Counted from the stretch's first letter, positions 52,329 through 62,690 are shown. The stretch is 64,000 bases of DNA from Symbiodinium natans (GCA_905221605.1 CAJNDS010002375.1:224001-288000); one strand, 5' to 3'. Notes: generated by a model not told the origin, from the sequence alone. A program made the numbers and translations.

Positions 52329-52781
52329 CTGAGCTCGAGGGGTTCGGGGCTCAGCGGCTTAGAATAAGCCAGTTTGCAAGGCAGCAAGCCGCTGTTGCCC
52401 CCTAAGGTCAAGGACTCTGAGCCCAAACCCTATGAAGCCCTGTAAAGCTCAATGCCAAGCCATGGCGCATGGAAGTGCTTCCAATTCTCAGGCTTCTCGA
52501 AGAGCCTGGGCTGAAAATTTGGGGACCGATGCCTGCAGCTGCGTGCCTTTCGTTTGTGGTAACGACAGAGGGCTTAAGCTGTGCGGGGCTTAGCGTATAA
52601 GGGCCTAGAGGGCAAGGGGACATCGGCTTTTAGGGCTTTGCCTTACAGCTTTCTGGAGGACAGCCCCGAATCCCCCAAAACCTCCCCGAAATGAGTGACC
52701 GACCTCCGACCCCTGGATGCCATGACCCGTAACCTAAACCCCTTTGTAACTGGGACTCTTTGCTGCCGTAAACCCCTAAAA

Positions 52782-53362
52782 CTAAAACCTCAAACCCCAC
52801 GTCCTAGAAGGAGTCGGACACAGTTGTGGCTCGGGCGCGCGGGGCGGACCAGTAGAAACACACTCACCAGTCCCAGCAAGGCAGCCCATTGCACTGTAAG
52901 CTGCCTCATGCCAGTCATACTCGCAAGGCAACCTGAAGCCAAAACCCACTCTCCAGTTCTCGGGGGGGTTTGTCAAGTTGAAAGTCCGGGATGTGCCAAA
53001 AAAAAACCGCCACACCCCGACTGCAACCAAGGGGCTTTTCCACGACTTGAAGCGACTCCTGCAAGGCCCAGAAGCCTGGAGAAGGTCTGCGGTCGCCACC
53101 CCCCTATCGGCCCGAAACAAATCTCGGATTCGGGGAGCCCGGGGAGAACGCGTGTCGAGGCAAAGCTGCATGCGCGGGCGCTGGCCTGTGTAGTCGCTGT
53201 ACTGGAGGTTCGGATCATGGCCCAAACTGCTGAAGGTCTCCTGTGACAGTCTGGCAGTCTGCTTGGCCTTTTGTGTTTCGGGTACACCGATGATTTTAAA
53301 CTTCAGAATTGCTTCCACACATTGACACGGCCTGTGAGCTGAGCTGTTATGGGCGTGGAACT
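52782..53362 (-). CDS. Largest single open block, about 180-190 aa, unknown protein
   Basis: The frame is open from the acceptor-like ACCCTAG| at 53363 to TAG at 52782. It reads VEAILKFKIIGVPETQKAKQ, then SSLGHDPNLQYSDYTGQRPR, ADRGVATADLLQASGPCRSR and LPCEYDWHEAAYSAMGCLAG. The last residues (TWGLRF) come from a decayed telomere-type repeat, so the true end is probably upstream. No ATG fits a start; this looks like an internal or terminal exon. No family is recognised. Confidence 0.5.
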
Positions 53363-53459
53363 AGGGTTTCGGCAAGCAAGGCAGCTGTCTGTGGTCTTGC
53401 ACCACCACGACCGCACAGATGGTGCAGCTGACCATCACATCTTGAGGCTAGAGACGTAG

Positions 53460-53587
53460 ACTGGGAGGTTCATGGTACTTCATAACCCAATTGTACCTGT
53501 ACTGATAAACCAAGTATAACCACATTAGGGCACTTAAGGGTATAAGCGGGGTACAAGCACACTTATCAGTACCATGAACCTTCTAGT
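53460..53587. mobile_element. Family B foldback element, subfamily II
   Basis: CTGGGAGGTTCATGGTACTT and AGTACCATGAACCTTCTAG are inverted, with inner TGTACTGATAA and TTATCAGTACC. Confidence 0.88.
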
Positions 53588-53847
53588 GTTTGGACAGGGC
53601 GTTGGTGCAAGATGAATCAGGGAACCATATGGCATGGCATGGTCTTCTTGATGACGATGTAGCAGCGTAGCAAAGTTAGCTGCAACTGGAATAAACCCGG
53701 TAAACCCTCAAAACCCAATGCAATCAAGACAATGGGGCCTGGCTTCACATGGAACTCAAGGCGAAACTGGGTCCAATCCTCTCCCCTCGGGTTTGTCATC
53801 TACCCCTGATGAGCCTCAGGGGCGCTGCTGTTGCCGTTGCTCGCCTG

Positions 53848-53948
53848 AAACCCTAAACCCTAAACCCTAAACCCTAAACCCTAACCCTAAACCCTAAACC
53901 CTAAACCCTAAACCCTAAACCCTAAACCCTAAACCCTAAACCCTAAAC
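53848..53948 (-). repeat. CCCTAAA tract
   Basis: About fourteen copies, one lacking an A. Confidence 0.97.
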
Positions 53949-53949
53949 C

Positions 53950-54780
53950 GTGGGGGGCAGGTTGTGACCAGGATTGGGGTCTTGGGCAGCTCGGGGGTCG
54001 TAGAATCGAAGGAAGCTGCCCTTAGGTACATGGCCCAAGGCGCGGGGCATGCCGAAAGCAAGCACGCCCCCCAAAAATCACCCCTGGCTTCAAGGGGCCT
54101 CTGAAAAATTGTTGTGGGCTCTGCAGAATCTCTGGCACTCCCCAGGAAGCCCCTGGGCTAAATAACCCTAAACCCCCTTGTTGCGCCAGGGCTCGCTTTG
54201 TGGCCCAGTCGAAAAGAGCTCCGAAAGCAAATCCTAAACCCTAAACCCGAAACCCTAAACCGGCCTAAACCCGAAACCGCCCCGAAATCCCTTCCGCACC
54301 CAGCTTGCATCGATGCAGGCTGCCGCCGCAAGGTTGCCGGAATGAAGGGAGAGCCTACTTCTCTTGGTTTAATGAGGTTTCTGTGAGAACCTTTTTCATA
54401 TCCATGAAAAGGAGAAGAAGGAGTTAACACTGGGGGGGATAAGGCTTCAACAAAAAAACCCACGACCTATATAACTTTAAACCCACAAGCCTGACGAACT
54501 CACTGAAATGCCCTATATCTTCCCTAAACCCTAATTAAACCCTAAACCCTAAACCCTAAACCCTAAACCCCAAACCCTAAACCCTAAACCCTTGTACTGT
54601 GCAAGCCGAAGCACAGCCGCGCCGCCAGGCTGCTCTGCCTCCGCAGGTGCCGCCGCATCTGCCTGGCTAGGGGTTTAGTGTCTAGGGTTTAGGGTGCAGG
54701 GTTTAGGGTTTAGGGCTTAGGGGTTAGGGTTTAGGGTTTAGGGTTTTGGGTTTAGGTCTTAGGGTTTGGGGTCTAGGGTT
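53950..54780. other. No supported gene: unique GC-rich sequence and telomere-type tracts
   Basis: CCCTAAA copies run at 54525-54590 and TTTAGGG variants at 54672-54783. No exon has splice support. Confidence 0.5.
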
Positions 54781-54998
54781 TAGGCTTGAGGTGCTGGGCT
54801 TTCATCACGTTTGGCTGACTGTTGGTGCCGGGGGTCCCAAGCCCTGTGAACATGCTTCATGCAGTCCGCCCCTAAAGCCTCACAAAGCGAATCTCCGGAA
54901 TACCCAAACTTCCTACACGCTTGGCCTCCTTCGCCGGTTCTGTTGGTGGTGGGGAGGCCTGTGCAGCAGCAGAAGTCCAATACAAGATATAGCATCAA
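54780..54998 (-). CDS. Candidate coding block, unknown protein
   Basis: The frame reads LPTTNRTGEGGQACRKFGYS, then GDSLCEALGADCMKHVHRAW and DPRHQQSAKRDESPAPQA before TAA. A likely acceptor (CTGCTGCACAG|) marks the 5' end near 54960. It is cysteine-containing and polar. No family is recognised. Confidence 0.45.
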   Translation of the reverse strand: MMLYLVLDFCCCTGLPTTNRTGEGGQACRKFGYSGDSLCEALGADCMKHVHRAWDPRHQQSAKRDESPAPQA

Positions 54999-55199
54999 TT
55001 ATTAACACATGTGTAAGAGGTACTATGCAATACGTTACATAACATGTCTTGCAGTACATTGTAGTAAGTTTATACATACATACATATATATATATAGATA
55101 TACATGTACATGTAAATACACACGCCAAGATTAACCCCAGCCGCCGCCACCTAACTCGAATGCGACTCAAGATCCAAAATGATAAAGGCTGGCGATCCA

Positions 55200-55545
55200 A
55201 GATCCCGCTTTCCACTTTGCTTTTGCCCTAACGCCCCAGTTGGACAACAGGAACCAGTTAAAGTGGAAAGGGTCAAAGTAGTGGACAGCGACGTACTAGT
55301 CCGAAACAGGTGAAAGAGAAAGGGAAATCGTATGAAAAAAGTGGAAGTGGAAAGTGTACTAGTCCGAAACAAAGTCAAAAGTAAAAAGAGTAGTTACTAG
55401 ACCTACAAAAAGTGGAGTGGAAGTGGAAAGGGCACAGGCCCGAAGTAAGTGGAAACTGGGAAAGTGGAGAGTGGAAAGGCCATAGGCCTAAACAAGTGGA
55501 ACGTGGAAAGGGGCAAGTGGCAATCGGAAGGATACACATCCGTTC
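55200..55545. repeat. Degenerate GTGGAAAG repeats
   Basis: Imperfect copies of AGTGGAAAG and ACTAGTCCGAAACA recur over about 350 bases. No coding potential. Confidence 0.85.
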
Positions 55546-55649
55546 AACTTAAACTTATGCCCTTGTCAGGGTTGCAGCCCCCCACAACAGTTAATGCGCA
55601 GATATTTAGGAATACTCTCCCAAGTTAAAACGGCGTATCTATTGTGACG

Positions 55650-56207
55650 ATGGAGGTCAGGTATACTAATGGAACTACTCATGCTACTAACCGTCTTTTC
55701 GATGCTAAATCTGGGCTAGGACAGCTAGGACTGCGAATACAAAAAGCCGTAATATTCCCGACCTTCTTAGTCAAACGTTTACATGTGGATCATTGTGGAT
55801 CTAATTCCGAATATTGAAAACGAAGGGTGTAACCTTCTCATCACTTGATGGAGAAGCTCGCGTTTTAGGTACGAGCCATTGTTGTTTGCGGTTCAATGAG
55901 TATATAACTAGGCATGAAGAGCTAGCCCCCGAATAGCTGTCCTGCATTCTCTTCCAAGAGCCCCGGCCATTCAAGAAGTAAGAATGTAAAATCATACTCG
56001 ACCTCCCATTAGCTACTCAAGTTACCCAAATTGTTCTTTTCGGACTTGGCGTCGGGGACCTGTATGGTTGGGAGTATTTCTCCATAACTTATAAGTCGCA
56101 TGCCGTGCAAAATACACATGTTTATACAAGAACAACATATGCCAAAAGTGGCACACGCGGATTATATAGTATGGGTACCACTGTTCTACTATCATAGCCG
56201 AAACTAG
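55650..56207 (+). pseudogene. AT-richer run of three short plus-strand frames, possibly one decayed gene
   Basis: Frame one, 55650-55817, is ATG-led: MEVRYTNGTTHATNRLFDAK and later AVIFPTFLVKRLHVDHCGSN. Frame two, 55808-55936, reads TKGVTFSSLDGEARVLGTSH and CCLRFNEYITRHEELAPE. Frame three, 55982-56207, reads KIILDLPLATQVTQIVLFGL, then GVGDLYGWEYFSITYKSHAV and SGTRGLYSMGTTVLL. Each looks like protein, in a different frame, and codons end in A/T far more than in other genes here. This could be a frameshifted foreign gene, a gene with very short introns, or chance. Minus frames are also open. I recognise no family. Confidence 0.35.
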
Positions 56208-56460
56208 CAGGACAATTTGCCGGGAGCGAAGGCTACATGTACTAGTGTATAATGTAAGATACATGATAGTATTACATTGCATTCTACAATATTACATGTG
56301 ACATGCTACATCTTGCATACTATATGTTATGATGTGCATTGAATATTATTCATTTGATAGTGTATACTACAGGTTAGAATACATAAATACTGTTTAATAC
56401 TGTTACATATATATGGAGACATCTACCGACATTCACTACATTCTACGTTAACATGACAAA
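56208..56460. other. No gene seen: AT-rich sequence
   Basis: Repeats such as TACTACATTCTA and ATATTACAT fill this stretch. Confidence 0.6.
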
Positions 56461-56637
56461 CGGGTCCAGCTTGGGGGCGCGCACGCGCGCTACTGCCATC
56501 TGCACGAAACATCACCAAACCGAGTGTTCCCAAATGTTGAAAGCTAGAAGCTGTGACGATGCGGGCGTCACGCATATGCAACATATGCAACTATGGAGTC
56601 CCAGGGGTAACATCGAGACCCGCAATGTTGTGTCCGC

Positions 56638-56880
56638 ATGTGTGTTGTTTTCCCGTTTCGGCAGTCCACCTCTGGTGCTGTTGGTGCCGCGCACGTCTCG
56701 CTGACATCCAGGGAGTATGGCAGCACCTGCGGGCAGGAATTCAAGCGCTGCAGGGGCCTCTGCATCAACTGGCTGAAAGAAGTTGGCCAGCGCATGAAAG
56801 TAGCAGCTCGGAAATTTGTTGATGTCCTGCGCCTCATTGTGTACATGCGCACATACTGTACACACAGGCATTGCCTTTAG
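56638..56880 (+). CDS. Coding-like block, strand uncertain
   Basis: The plus frame reads REYGSTCGQEFKRCRGLCIN and then WLKEVGQRMKVAARKFVDVL. Two minus frames are also open (HALANFFQPVDAEAPAALEF). No splice signal decides. Confidence 0.3.
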   Translation: MCVVFPFRQSTSGAVGAAHVSLTSREYGSTCGQEFKRCRGLCINWLKEVGQRMKVAARKFVDVLRLIVYMRTYCTHRHCL

Positions 56881-57061
56881 CGTCAAACTCACGACTGGTG
56901 AAGTAGGAGCTCAGGCGTCAGATGTCAGCTAGATCGAGTTGTGTCCACCCTATGGCAGGCCTTCACGTCGACGTCCAGGTCGTCCAGCGTGAACTCAGTA
57001 CAGGTATGAGCAATGAGGCCTCTGAAAATCTGAGGTTACTTCCGCCCAGATCTACACATGA

Positions 57062-57424
57062 AGAAAGGGTATTCCTGGCAGGGCCCAGGCCAAACTCCTG
57101 TGTAAACAGTTTCTATCACTAGTACCACAAATCTTCGACCCCTCGACCTCTCAAAACGATGCAGCCAAAGAATCGAAGTCCTGTGCACGTGTCTTCCTGG
57201 GCCATGCATCTGTGGGGTGGTTTCGGGCAGTAGACTCAGTACTGGGTAGGAAGGCTGAGGGTCCCAGCACTGCATCAGCGTACATCAGAGTCGGGTCGTG
57301 GCGCTCTCTTTGCTTGGTGCTCTCCGTGAGTGATAGCCAGCACCATGCGCAGCAACGTGCCGGCGACACACTTGCCGGATATGTTATGGGCTATGAGGAA
57401 GGAACCATCGCTAACTTCCACTAG
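57062..57424 (+). CDS. Candidate coding block of about 120 aa
   Basis: Open without an ATG at its start: KGIPGRAQAKLLCKQFLSLV, then ESKSCARVFLGHASVGWFRA, VDSVLGRKAEGPSTASAYIR and ends GYVMGYEEGTIANFH before TAG. The motif CARVFLGHASVGWFRAVD faintly recalls a segment of retroelement integrases, but the match is too weak to name it. Probably an exon or retroelement relic. Confidence 0.4.
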   Translation, partial: RKGIPGRAQAKLLCKQFLSLVPQIFDPSTSQNDAAKESKSCARVFLGHASVGWFRAVDSVLGRKAEGPSTASAYIRVGSWRSLCLVLSVSDSQHHAQQRAGDTLAGYVMGYEEGTIANFH

Positions 57425-57626
57425 CTAAGAAGCCACCATGCATAGGACACCCTGACGCGAACATCTCGACTGCATGCTCAGCCTATCAGGCAATGCCCGC
57501 ATCCTGTTGCAAGTCGTTCACCACCATGTGCTTTCCTCCTGTAAGCTTTTCTGGGTGACTGGCAAATAAGACGGCAGTTTCGATTCCGAGTCTCGGCCTA
57601 TACCAAGTGGGAGCCCTACTGTCCTA

Positions 57627-57923
57627 TTGTATGTTTTTCAGTTGGCGCCCAGATCAATGAAAATGGATACGGTTGCCCTTGACACCCTCTTGCTACAAAA
57701 CATGGCAATGTGCAGCTTGGCGTCTGATTGTTGGCAATGGCCTGTCGGGCGGACGGGCGATGCTTCAATCGAACTGCAGATGCACTGCGCCCACCAGAGT
57801 GAAGCACCCAACAGAAAACTGGACGACGTACGACGGATAAGTGGGTTGCACGCTTTTTGCACCTGTGTGCAAGCGACGATGGCGAGAAGGAAGCTTAAGT
57901 TAGATCGCGCCGATGCTTGCTAA
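57627..57923 (+). CDS. Candidate 98-aa gene or exon
   Basis: ATG-led frame: MDTVALDTLLLQNMAMCSLA is preceded by MYVFQLAPRSMK, then SDCWQWPVGRTGDASIELQM and QATMARRKLKLDRADAC before TAA. Protein-like throughout. The function is unknown. Confidence 0.4.
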   Translation: MYVFQLAPRSMKMDTVALDTLLLQNMAMCSLASDCWQWPVGRTGDASIELQMHCAHQSEAPNRKLDDVRRISGLHAFCTCVQATMARRKLKLDRADAC

Positions 57924-58002
57924 AGACCTCCACACCTAAAGCTCGAACGCCCCAAGTCACTCGCGTATACCTCCCATAAGTTCGGTCCCACCCTCGCCAC
58001 AT

Positions 58003-58197
58003 TTGTGGAGACCAGAAATTTGGGATTTACCGCTAGAAATGGCTGACGAGCTTGATAAGTTTGTGAATAATCAACTGGGGGCGAGTTGTATTGTGTATGC
58101 ATCAGCAAAGATGTTGGTGCCGCACTCCATCAAGATACAACCTAGCAGACTTGCACAGCCTTTTGGCATCGTTGCAGGAACTGTAGAACACCTGTAA
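58003..58197 (+). CDS. Candidate exon, unknown protein
   Basis: The frame reads WRPEIWDLPLEMADELDKFV, then NNQLGASCIVYASAKMLVPH and ends AQPFGIVAGTVEHL before TAA. It has a good balance of residues. A minus frame overlaps part of it. Confidence 0.45.
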   Translation: MWRPEIWDLPLEMADELDKFVNNQLGASCIVYASAKMLVPHSIKIQPSRLAQPFGIVAGTVEHL

Positions 58198-58209
58198 CCC
58201 TAATTGCAG

Positions 58210-58356
58210 AACAGGACCATGCGTTGCGTCTCTTCGGTCCAGGAGGTGTGATCTAGGCGTTGCCGCCCAGAACCTTCTATACGGTTTTGAGCCCATAAGC
58301 TGGGGACCCTGGGGCCAAGCCTTTCCAAGGGCATAGGGCGCCCCGACCTTCTGCAT
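58210..58356 (-). CDS. Weak candidate exon
   Basis: The minus frame reads VGAPYALGKAWPQGPQLMGS and then KPYRRFWAATPRSHLLDRRD. Confidence 0.25.
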
Positions 58357-58419
58357 CAGATCGGTTCTCTAGACTTGAGGCCATGCTTGTTTGGCCAAAG
58401 GCCAAGACAAAAGCTCCGG

Positions 58420-59300
58420 GCCTTGAGAAGCCATGATGAGTGGAGATCTCTGCTGCCAACCCCCTCAGCACCCCCCCCCCCCCCCCCCCCCCCGCGCCAA
58501 AAAAAAAAAGGAAAATCGCGACATCCAGCCAGCGTCTACGGCTGCGCGTCTTGCGCGTTCCGATCTGTCCACCCAGCTTCAGGAGCCCCCTGAGAAACCG
58601 ACCCGCACCGACCTTCAAGAGGGGCCAATCATCCTAAGTGTTCCCCCCTTTCTTGGAAATAACATCAACCAGCATCAGGTCAAGGAGAAATCCCTAAGCA
58701 TTGACAACATGCAGTTGCCATTTTTTCGCTGTGTCCGAGTGTGAGGGGCCAAGACATAAGTCTCCATCTAGGGCAACATCTATTCTAACGGCGGAGCTAA
58801 ACACCTCTCAACCCCCCAACCCCCCCCCCCCCCCCCCCTCGAATTCTATCTACTCAAGGATGAACATTACCCCGGTGCATCCAGTCCAAGCCTGAAATCG
58901 CGCGTCTGTGCTTTTGCTTAACCCGGACTCGCCACAAAGCCTTTTTTTGAGCCAGGGTTTGGGGTTTAGGGTTTAGGGCTTGGGGCTTAGGGTTTAGGGC
59001 AAAAAAACCCTAAACCCCCAAACCCCACCTTGTGGTCAAGTGCCAGCAGCCGCTCCAGAAGCAGCGAGATGCGCGCCCGAAGCCGGCAGTTGAAGGAGCC
59101 TCTTCCCAGGAGCTCATTGGCTTGAGGGCAGGAACCCTTGCGGGTTTAGGGCTTAGGGTTTCGGGTTTCGAGTTTAGGGTTTAGGGTTTTGGGTTTAGGG
59201 GTTTGGGTTTAGGGGCGAGGGTTTAGGGTCTAGGGTTTGTAGTAGGACTTTGAGGAGGTTGCATCTTGTTTTTGAGGGATGCGGGGCTTGAGGGTTTAGG
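58420..59300. other. No supported gene: C homopolymers and telomere-type repeats
   Basis: C runs lie at 58470-58493 and 58822-58840 (proline repeats in open frames are artefacts). TTTAGGG variants run at 58955-59000 and 59140-59240. Confidence 0.6.
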
Positions 59301-59305
59301 GCTCG

Positions 59306-59734
59306 TTGGGCTCGGGATTAGGGCTTGTTGAAGATAAGTGCTGGATGCAGGGTTTAGGGCTGGATTTCTATGATGACCTCACAGCTTGGAGCGCGACAAG
59401 CCTGACCAGGAGGTGTTTAGTCGGGGCTTTGTGGCCAGCAGGCTGCAGTGGATTTGAGGTGTTCCGAGGGCCGTGCAACTGGGCCAAATTTCGCATGGGG
59501 GCGGAAGAAACTTTTGAGCTTGTGTCGGGTATTGAAAGTGATTCTTGGGGTGCTTTTTTGGGGTCAAAGGAATCAGGCCGCTTTGGTCAGCCCAGCTCGG
59601 GATTTCAAGTTCCGAATTCTAAACGCACGAACTTATGCATCCACAACCAAGGCCCCACACCCAGTTTCTCCAGCCTACAAGGCGGGAGCTCAGCTGCTTC
59701 AGCAGTGAGGTCATCGTCCTCAGGTAGCATCTAG
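59306..59734 (+). CDS. Candidate 142-aa coding block, unknown protein
   Basis: The frame reads LDFYDDLTAWSATSLTRRCL, then GALWPAGCSGFEVFRGPCNW, AEETFELVSGIESDSWGAFL and a Ser-rich end (SAASAVRSSSSGSI) before TAG. Another plus frame, MDLRCSEGRATGPNFAWGRK, is open over 59448-59708. The first has the better residue mix. The first ~15 residues come from repeat-like sequence. Confidence 0.4.
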   Translation: MGSGLGLVEDKCWMQGLGLDFYDDLTAWSATSLTRRCLVGALWPAGCSGFEVFRGPCNWAKFRMGAEETFELVSGIESDSWGAFLGSKESGRFGQPSSGFQVPNSKRTNLCIHNQGPTPSFSSLQGGSSAASAVRSSSSGSI

Positions 59735-59747
59735 TTGAGTTGCCACA

Positions 59748-59755
59748 ACAACAGC

Positions 59756-59835
<80 letters not shown>

Positions 59836-59877
59836 CCAACAACAACAACAACCAACAACCAACAACCAACAACCAAC

Positions 59878-59916
<39 letters not shown>

Positions 59917-60227
59917 ACAANNNNNNNNNNNNNNNNNNNNNNNNNNNNNNNNNNNNNNNNNNNNNNNNNNNNNNNNNNNNNNNNNNNNNNNNNNNNNNNN
60001 NNNNNNNNNNNNNNNNNNNNAACAACGAACAACAACGAACAACAACGAACAACAACGAACAACAACGAACAACAACGAACAACAACGAACAACAACGAAC
60101 AACAACGAACAACAACGAACAACAACGAACAACAACGAACAACAACGAACAACAACGAACAACAACGAACAACAACCAACAACAACCAACAACAACCAAC
60201 AACAACCAACAACAACCAACAACAACC

Positions 60228-60292
<65 letters not shown>

Positions 60293-60296
60293 CCAC
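59748..60296. repeat. CAA microsatellite and 10-base AACAACGAAC satellite with a gap
   Basis: CAA copies lead to a gap, then fifteen or more exact copies of AACAACGAAC, six of AACAACCAAC, and CAA again. Open frames over it are artefacts. Confidence 0.98.
59921..60020. other. Assembly gap of 100 N
   Basis: Exactly 100 N within the satellite, the usual sign of a scaffold join of unknown length. Confidence 0.99.
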
Positions 60297-60309
60297 AACC
60301 ACCCCTTCC

Positions 60310-60825
60310 TGAAACCCTAAATCCCGCAAACCCAACCTGCTTCCACTTCTGTCTGGTACTCACGCACCCTAACCCCTGAACACTCTACATTGCTGCGCCA
60401 GCGTCAGGAAGACGTGGCCGTTGGGGGATACGCCGAGCTGCGAGATAAGCTTCTTCCCTGGAGGCCGAAATGAACAACCCACCAAGTGCCGACGAATCGT
60501 AAACCAACCCCGAAATCCCACAAAGCCTAAGGGCCGAAAACCTAAACCCTAAGGCCTCTAGGCCGGTGTCCCATCAGGGGAGAGTTGCAACATCTGCAGC
60601 GGCAAGCTCACAAGCACTGTTCAGCCTGCTCAAAACCAACCTCTAGGCACAGCCTCGACGTAAACTTGCTGGACTCGTTCTCAGTACGGAGGGAATGAGG
60701 TACCCTTTATCCCCCTGTCTAGACCCTTTAAGGGCATTTGTAGGGTAACCTCCCTATACGAAGAAAAAGGGGACAAAGCGCCACCTGCAGAAAGCCCTCA
60801 GCTTTCAAACCCCTAATAATTCTAC
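60310..60825. other. No supported gene
   Basis: Unique sequence with CCCTAAA fragments. A segment at 60695-60775 (CCCCCTGTCTAGACCCTTTA, TAGGGTAACCTCCCTATACG) may be another foldback relic. Confidence 0.45.
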
Positions 60826-60830
60826 AAACC

Positions 60831-60966
60831 CTACTTGGAGGTTCATGGTACTTAAGAACCCAACTATAATCTGTACTGATAACACAGTTATAACCACATT
60901 AGGGCCGTTAAGGGGCTTATCCGTGCAGTACTAATTGGGTTGTAAGTACCATGAACCTCCAAGTAT
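60831..60966. mobile_element. Family B foldback element, subfamily II
   Basis: CTACTTGGAGGTTCATGGTA and TACCATGAACCTCCAAGTA are near-perfect inverted ends. Confidence 0.92.
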
Positions 60967-60969
60967 GGG

Positions 60970-61690
60970 GGGGGGAGGGTGGAGGGTAGAAGGGGCGGAT
61001 CATAGCTTGGATCCCAGGGCGCAAGGTACTAATGCTGTAAAGGTTGGCAAATTGTGGAGGAAAGTATAGCTCTCCTTGATACACGGCGAGAGACCCCGAA
61101 TTCTATAAGCCCCTGCACGTAGGAGCTTTGTCAGGAACGCTTTGAAAACTAATCAGGTTGGATTGCTTCACCATTTTAGTGTTTCATATGTATATGTATA
61201 GGTATACAGGTTTTATTCATTGATAAGTTTCAACACGGTCCCTTTGTGAAAGCACCCAATGAGTTCATAGCAAGCTTCCCTCTTTTCAACAAAGCATATA
61301 TTCTTTCGAAAAAAGTTTCAACCGCCAACATTAAAAAATCATGTTTGCAAGCTCATTAAACAAGCGGCTGCAAAGTCGAAGAGGCACGGCTTTAACTTTA
61401 CGTCGTGGATGTGGAACGTGGACAATTCTAGCCAAGACTCGCTCGTCTAAGCGCTTAGTTTCTCTCTCCTTCGCCTCCTTTGCCACCTGAGTTCCAGGCG
61501 CCCTCAGACCTGGCCCCGCATCACTGACATCACGCCAACAGTGACCCTAAACCCTGAACCCCTAAAACCTAAACCCTAAACCCTAAACCCTAAACCCTTT
61601 TTGCTAAAACTATGCTTTCTGAATCCCTCAAGATCCCGTCAATGTCGGCAAGTGTAAGCAGGTGCCCCAGCCATGATCGTTCCAGCTGTT
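60970..61690. other. No gene seen
   Basis: AT-richer sequence at 61140-61400 and CCCTAAA copies at 61543-61600. No exon was found. Confidence 0.5.
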
Positions 61691-61703
61691 GCAGAAGGAC
61701 GCC

Positions 61704-62079
61704 CTACTTGTCATTGCAACTATGCTTACTTCGGAATCGCTGGACATAGACCGGAGCCAGTACCAGCCACTTTCTTGGCCACGGAACCTCGTATCTCACC
61801 TCAACCCTCAACTCAACGAGGCCTTGTTGGAAGTTGTGCGCCCTCCTTGGGCATCCCCCCCCCTCTCCCCCCGAGTGGGTCCGAAGCACGCGCGCTTCCG
61901 ACTTGTTGGTCTCGGGCGCCTCCTTGGCCGCCTTCGCCTCAGCCTGTTCTCCCAGAACTAAGAGCAGGGGAAGGCCCAAGGCGTGAGAACCACGGCGGAA
62001 ATTCAAAAGACCGCTGAGCCCATCACTGTAACTGCCAAAGCCTGGAACCCCGAATCCATGTCTTAGATAGCGAAACACA

Positions 62080-62116
<37 letters not shown>

Positions 62117-62278
62117 GCACACACACACACACACACGCTGACTGACACTGACACTGACACTGACACTGACACTGACACGGAATCCTCACCCCTCAATGCC
62201 TCCTGCTTTGCATCGAACTCCTTCAAGCGCTGGGCAGCAAGAGCCAGGGAGGCCTCGCTTGGGGCGGAGGCTCAGGGC
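61704..62278 (-). CDS. Two-exon coiled-coil gene fragment
   Basis: Exon 62190-62278 reads SEASLALAAQRLKEFDAKQE and then ALR, ending at a GT donor (TTGAGGG|GTGAGG) in phase 1. Exon 61704-61957 follows a strong acceptor (CCCCTGCTCTTAG|) with matching phase (G|TT gives Val) and reads LGEQAEAKAAKEAPETNKSE, then a Gly-rich turn and ELRVEVRYEVPWPRKWLVLA before TAG. The join makes one charged, alanine-rich helix, which suggests a coiled coil. The intron holds CA and TGACAC microsatellites. The plus frame over the second exon is also open and was set aside. The function is unknown. Confidence 0.6.
62076..62178. repeat. CA and TGACAC microsatellites inside an intron
   Basis: About 28 CA dinucleotides with a GAGG break, then six TGACAC copies. 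Frames across it give Val/Ser or Cys/Val repeats. Confidence 0.96.
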
Positions 62279-62360
62279 TTTTTGGAAGTTTGGGCTGTAG
62301 GCCTCGCTTTTGTTTGGCTATGGGGCAGGCGTTTTCAGGCTCTTTCTTCACTGCGTTTAT
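62279..62360 (-). CDS. Possible exon, Lys/Pro-rich
   Basis: After AACGCAG| a frame reads KKEPENACPIAKQKRGLQPK and then LPKSPEPPPQA. It overlaps the coiled-coil exon start in another frame, so one boundary is wrong. Confidence 0.3.
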
Positions 62361-62453
62361 TGTGGAAATGTGACAGCACAGCGCTGGAATGCGCTGGAGA
62401 CCTCTGATTCATTCAGGGTTGCAGCACATGAGAAAACCGTCAGAGTTGCTTAC

Positions 62454-62545
62454 CACGGAACATGCCAAGCCTTGCCCCGCATGTGGGTATTTCACGGTGA
62501 AAAGCTGGCACTTCTCCCGGCGGCCCACTGCATCAGCAAATGGGA
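62454..62545 (-). CDS. Candidate exon, unknown protein
   Basis: The frame reads FADAVGRREKCQLFTVKYPH and then AGQGLACSV, ending at a consensus donor (TCCGTG|GTAAGC). It lies upstream of the coiled-coil gene on the same strand and could belong to it. Confidence 0.5.
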
Positions 62546-62574
62546 GCCCTAAACCCTCCCTGAGTCTGAAAACC

Positions 62575-62690
62575 TTGCCATCACATGCGGGTTTCCGAAA
62601 TTCGGGGCACCTTATTAGGGTCCGTACTCTAAGGAGCCTACGATTTGGGGGCGATATTCGGGGTCCCTTATTCTCGTAAACCGCCCCCAC
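62575..62690. mobile_element. Family C-like foldback element
   Basis: GGGTTTCCGAAATTCGGGGC recalls the family C segment at 27480-27500, and CGATATTCGGGGTCCC forms a partial second arm. Confidence 0.4.

Noticed and set aside
52152..52367. A plus-strand frame with CPTCHMQLPPFGTAEDLELL, suggestive of a zinc motif
   Set aside because: The minus strand has better codon bias and two phase-matched exons with clear splice sites.
57172..57240. Copia-type integrase relic
   Set aside because: Only a faint resemblance in CARVFLGHASVGWFRAVD; no other retroelement domain or long terminal repeat is visible.
59735..60379. Gln/Asn/Thr-repeat frames of about 200 codons
   Set aside because: They are translations of the CAA and AACAACGAAC satellite and cross a run of N.
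61689..61961. A plus-strand exon reading KDALLVIATMLTSESLDIDR
   Set aside because: The minus-strand join to the coiled-coil exon is phase-matched with a strong acceptor. Plus remains possible but less likely.
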